A DNA stretch of 7,656 nucleotides from a candidate division FCPU426 bacterium. Lineage in GTDB: Bacteria > Oederibacteriota > JAAXVQ01 > JAUVAV01. The DNA is taken from positions 1-7,656 of the forward strand of contig JAUXBQ010000127.1 of NCBI GenBank assembly GCA_030619365.1, in the 5' to 3' direction. The notes beneath the pieces were generated by a model. The model did no database searches, had not been told where the DNA came from, and saw nothing but the letters and a program-made list of their open reading frames with translations. Below, piece by piece: positions 5,593 to 7,656 of the stretch. Every line of letters begins with the position of its first letter. The first letter of the stretch is position 1. A program made the position numbers and the translations under genes.

Positions 5593-7656
5593 TTAAAACA
5601 TGGGCGGGCGATCGTCGCCTGCGGGCGCCGGCGTGGGCAACTGGCCCGGATGCGTGGGCGCGATCCGGTCCTCCAGCCCCTGCCCGGTTGTGGTCGTGGT
5701 TTTCAAATCCACCAGATCAGGCGAAATGTTCAGTTGAAAGGAACCTTCGAGGTCCAAGCTGCCGGCGTCGCGATGTACGTCGCAGGGCAGGGTGGGCGCG
5801 GTGCCAATGGCGAACGCGCCGGTGACCACGTGCCGGTCGCAGGCGGGATTCGGCACCAGGCCCGAGACATTGCAGAATTTCACGGTTTCAACCGTTTCGG
5901 GACAGACGAATTTTTCCGGGACCCGTTCTTCGTAAATTTTCAGCATGAGTTTGGTCCAGATGGGGCAGGCCACCTTGCCCCCGGTGATATTCTTACCCAG
6001 GCTGCGGTGTGAGTCCAGCCCCAGCCAGACCCCGGCTGCGTATTCGCTGGTGAAGCCGAGGAACCAGGCGTCGGAATAATCATTGGTCGTGCCGGTTTTT
6101 CCGCCAGCCGGATACTTGAAACCCAGGCGACGGACCGTGTATCCCGTGCCCCGGTTGACGACGTTTTCCAGGAGGTTGGTCATGATCGCGGCCGTGGTGC
6201 GGTCCAGAACCTCTTCGTGGAAGGGCGTGTTGTCCTCCAGTACCTCGCCGTTGTCTCCCTCCACTCGCAGAATACTGATGGGCTCCACGTGGACGCCGCG
6301 GTTGGGGAACGTGCCGAAAGCGGATACGAGTTCCAGGAGATTGACCTCCGAGGCGCCCAAGGCCAGGGTCAGGAAGGGTTTCAGGGGACTGTGAATACCC
6401 ATCGTCTGCGCCAGTGTGATTACGCTCTGGGCGCCGATTTTATCCAACAATTTGACGGTAACCACGTTGCGGGACTTGGTCAAAGCCGTGCGAAGCGTGG
6501 TGGGGCCGCGGAATTTGTTGGAAAAATTTTCGGGCTTCCAAACCTTGCCCTTGTCATCTTTAAAAACCACGGGGGTGTCCAGAATAATGTCCGCCTGGGT
6601 GAAGCCGTTGGCAAACGCGGTAGTATAAATGAAGGGTTTAAAGGCCGAACCCGGTTGGCGCTGGGCCTGTACCGCACGGTTGAATTTGCTGGTCTGGAAA
6701 TCCCGGCCCCCGATCATGGCCCGGATCTCGCCGCTGCCAGGCTCGAGCAAAATCAAGGCGCATTGCACGATTTCAGGAGCCTGGCCCGGCAGGGTCTCCA
6801 TGCGTTCCTGAATCAGCGCCTCGGCTTCCACAATACCTTCATCCATGGCCGCCTGGGCCAGACGCTGCAGTTCCAAATCGAGGGAGGTATGGACCTGTAA
6901 GCCCGCCTGGTAGATGGCCGAACTGCCGTAGCGGGCCTCCAGTTGCTGACGCACGTATTCCACGAAATACGGGGCTTCCGAGACCTCGCCCGAGGATAAA
7001 TGGATCGACGTTAGTTTGGCGCCCACCGCGGCCTCGATGCCGATGTAGCCCAGGCGCTGCATCTGGGACAAAACCAGATTCCGGCGGGCCACGGCTTTTT
7101 CCAGGTTACGGTAGGGACTATAGGTATTGGGCGCCCGGGGCAGCCCGGCCAGCATGGCGCATTCCGGCAAATCCAGCTCATGGATGTGCTTGCCGAAATA
7201 CGTCCGGGCCGCGGATTCGACGCCATGCGCGCCGCTGCCGAAGTAAATCTGGTTGAGATACATTTCCAGAATTTCCGGCTTTTTATACGTGCGCTCGATC
7301 TGGAACGCCAGGATAATTTCCTTGATTTTCCGGGGGATGGTTTTTTTGCGGGTTAAAAACATGTTTCGGGCCAGTTGCTGGGTGATGGTCGAACCGCCCT
7401 GTTTGTATTTTTTGTGCATGAAGTTGACCATGAAGGAGCGGATGATTCCGGTAAATTGAATGCCGAAATGCTTGTAAAAATTACGATCCTCAATAGCCAG
7501 AATGGCATGCTGCAAGTTTTCCGGGACGTCATCCAGGCTGATCAAGGTGCGTTGTTCTGAAAACAGCTCAGTGATCAAACGTCCCCGCACATCGTACACC
7601 TTGGTGGAGAGCGAGGGCTTGTACGCCTTCAGGTCGGAGACCAGGGGAATTTCGCC
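5593..7656 (-). CDS. Class A penicillin-binding protein, PBP1A type (partial, N-terminus outside window)
   Basis: The frame is open from the right edge to TAA at 5593-5595, giving 687 residues here. The GTG at 7597-7599 is internal, because the family-typical segment VSDLKAYKPSLSTKVYDVRG runs through it. The missing part should hold the short cytoplasmic end and the membrane anchor. This is a bifunctional peptidoglycan synthase acting outside the inner membrane. The GT51 glycosyltransferase domain shows IEDRNFYKHFGI (catalytic Glu at 7489-7491), QGGSTITQQLARN, RKIKEI and EILEMYLNQIYFGSGAHGVESAA. The transpeptidase domain shows SAFK (nucleophile Ser at 6646-6648), SRN (6466-6474) and KTGT (KTG at 6091-6099). 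All catalytic motifs look intact. After the transpeptidase comes a four-Cys segment (Cys codons at 5902, 5872, 5839 and 5782) and then a Thr/Pro/Asp-rich tail of probable disorder. PBP1A (mrcA/ponA) is the closest assignment. PBP1B, which carries a UB2H domain, and PBP1C are less likely, but the missing N-terminus leaves some doubt. Confidence 0.95.
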   Translation of the reverse strand, partial: GEIPLVSDLKAYKPSLSTKVYDVRGRLITELFSEQRTLISLDDVPENLQHAILAIEDRNFYKHFGIQFTGIIRSFMVNFMHKKYKQGGSTITQQLARNMFLTRKKTIPRKIKEIILAFQIERTYKKPEILEMYLNQIYFGSGAHGVESAARTYFGKHIHELDLPECAMLAGLPRAPNTYSPYRNLEKAVARRNLVLSQMQRLGYIGIEAAVGAKLTSIHLSSGEVSEAPYFVEYVRQQLEARYGSSAIYQAGLQVHTSLDLELQRLAQAAMDEGIVEAEALIQERMETLPGQAPEIVQCALILLEPGSGEIRAMIGGRDFQTSKFNRAVQAQRQPGSAFKPFIYTTAFANGFTQADIILDTPVVFKDDKGKVWKPENFSNKFRGPTTLRTALTKSRNVVTVKLLDKIGAQSVITLAQTMGIHSPLKPFLTLALGASEVNLLELVSAFGTFPNRGVHVEPISILRVEGDNGEVLEDNTPFHEEVLDRTTAAIMTNLLENVVNRGTGYTVRRLGFKYPAGGKTGTTNDYSDAWFLGFTSEYAAGVWLGLDSHRSLGKNITGGKVACPIWTKLMLKIYEERVPEKFVCPETVETVKFCNVSGLVPNPACDRHVVTGAFAIGTAPTLPCDVHRDAGSLDLEGSFQLNISPDLVDLKTTTTTGQGLEDRIAPTHPGQLPTPAPAGDDRPPMF

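Noticed and set aside
5578..6012. Plus-strand frame (144 codons) after the repeat element
   Set aside because: It is antisense to the C-terminal part of the PBP gene, has no ribosome binding site or family resemblance, and is explained by GC-rich codon use.
6217..6900. Plus-strand frame (227 codons) opposite the PBP transpeptidase domain
   Set aside because: It is antisense to conserved SxxK and SxN catalytic motifs of a real gene, and its translation shows no known motif.
7597..7599. GTG as the start codon of the PBP
   Set aside because: The frame stays open to the window edge, the preceding 19 codons encode a family-typical PBP1A segment, and the membrane anchor needed upstream would be missing.

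Overview
This 7.66 kb stretch looks like ordinary core chromosome of a Gram-negative-type bacterium. By eye it is about 55% GC. It holds four protein genes, one strong terminator and one short repeat element. I found no mobile-element gene, RNA gene, CRISPR array or phage gene. The lineage cannot be fixed from this sequence. The two-subunit glycyl-tRNA synthetase, the AMP-forming (PEP-utilizer family) pyruvate phosphate dikinase, the Lys/Ala-rich protein tails and a CACGAAG-type intergenic repeat would suit an environmental lineage such as Omnitrophota or a deltaproteobacterial group. That placement is inference from recalled patterns.

Layout: positions 2-238 (+) are the 3' end of glyQ, the glycyl-tRNA synthetase alpha subunit. 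Positions 308-2422 (+) are glyS, the beta subunit. After a 135 bp gap with a plausible extended -10 promoter comes ppdK (2558-5344, +), which ends in a lysine-rich tail. A textbook rho-independent terminator (5361-5395) closes the plus-strand set. Positions 5441-5582 hold a roughly 142 bp palindromic repeat element built from CACGAAG units. From the opposite direction, a class A penicillin-binding protein (5593 to beyond 7656, -) runs in, converging on the terminator and repeat.

How the genes work together: GlyQ and GlyS form one enzyme that charges tRNA-Gly. PpdK interconverts pyruvate and phosphoenolpyruvate using ATP/AMP and phosphate/pyrophosphate, and is a central carbon and energy enzyme. 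The PBP1A-type protein polymerises and cross-links peptidoglycan and is functionally unrelated.

I see no undescribed multi-gene system here. The points most worth a second look are the CACGAAG palindromic element, the histone-H1-like Lys/Ala tails carried by two unrelated enzymes (GlyQ and PpdK), and a sharp base-composition break inside glyS, where the first ~150 codons are about 41% GC and the rest is markedly richer.
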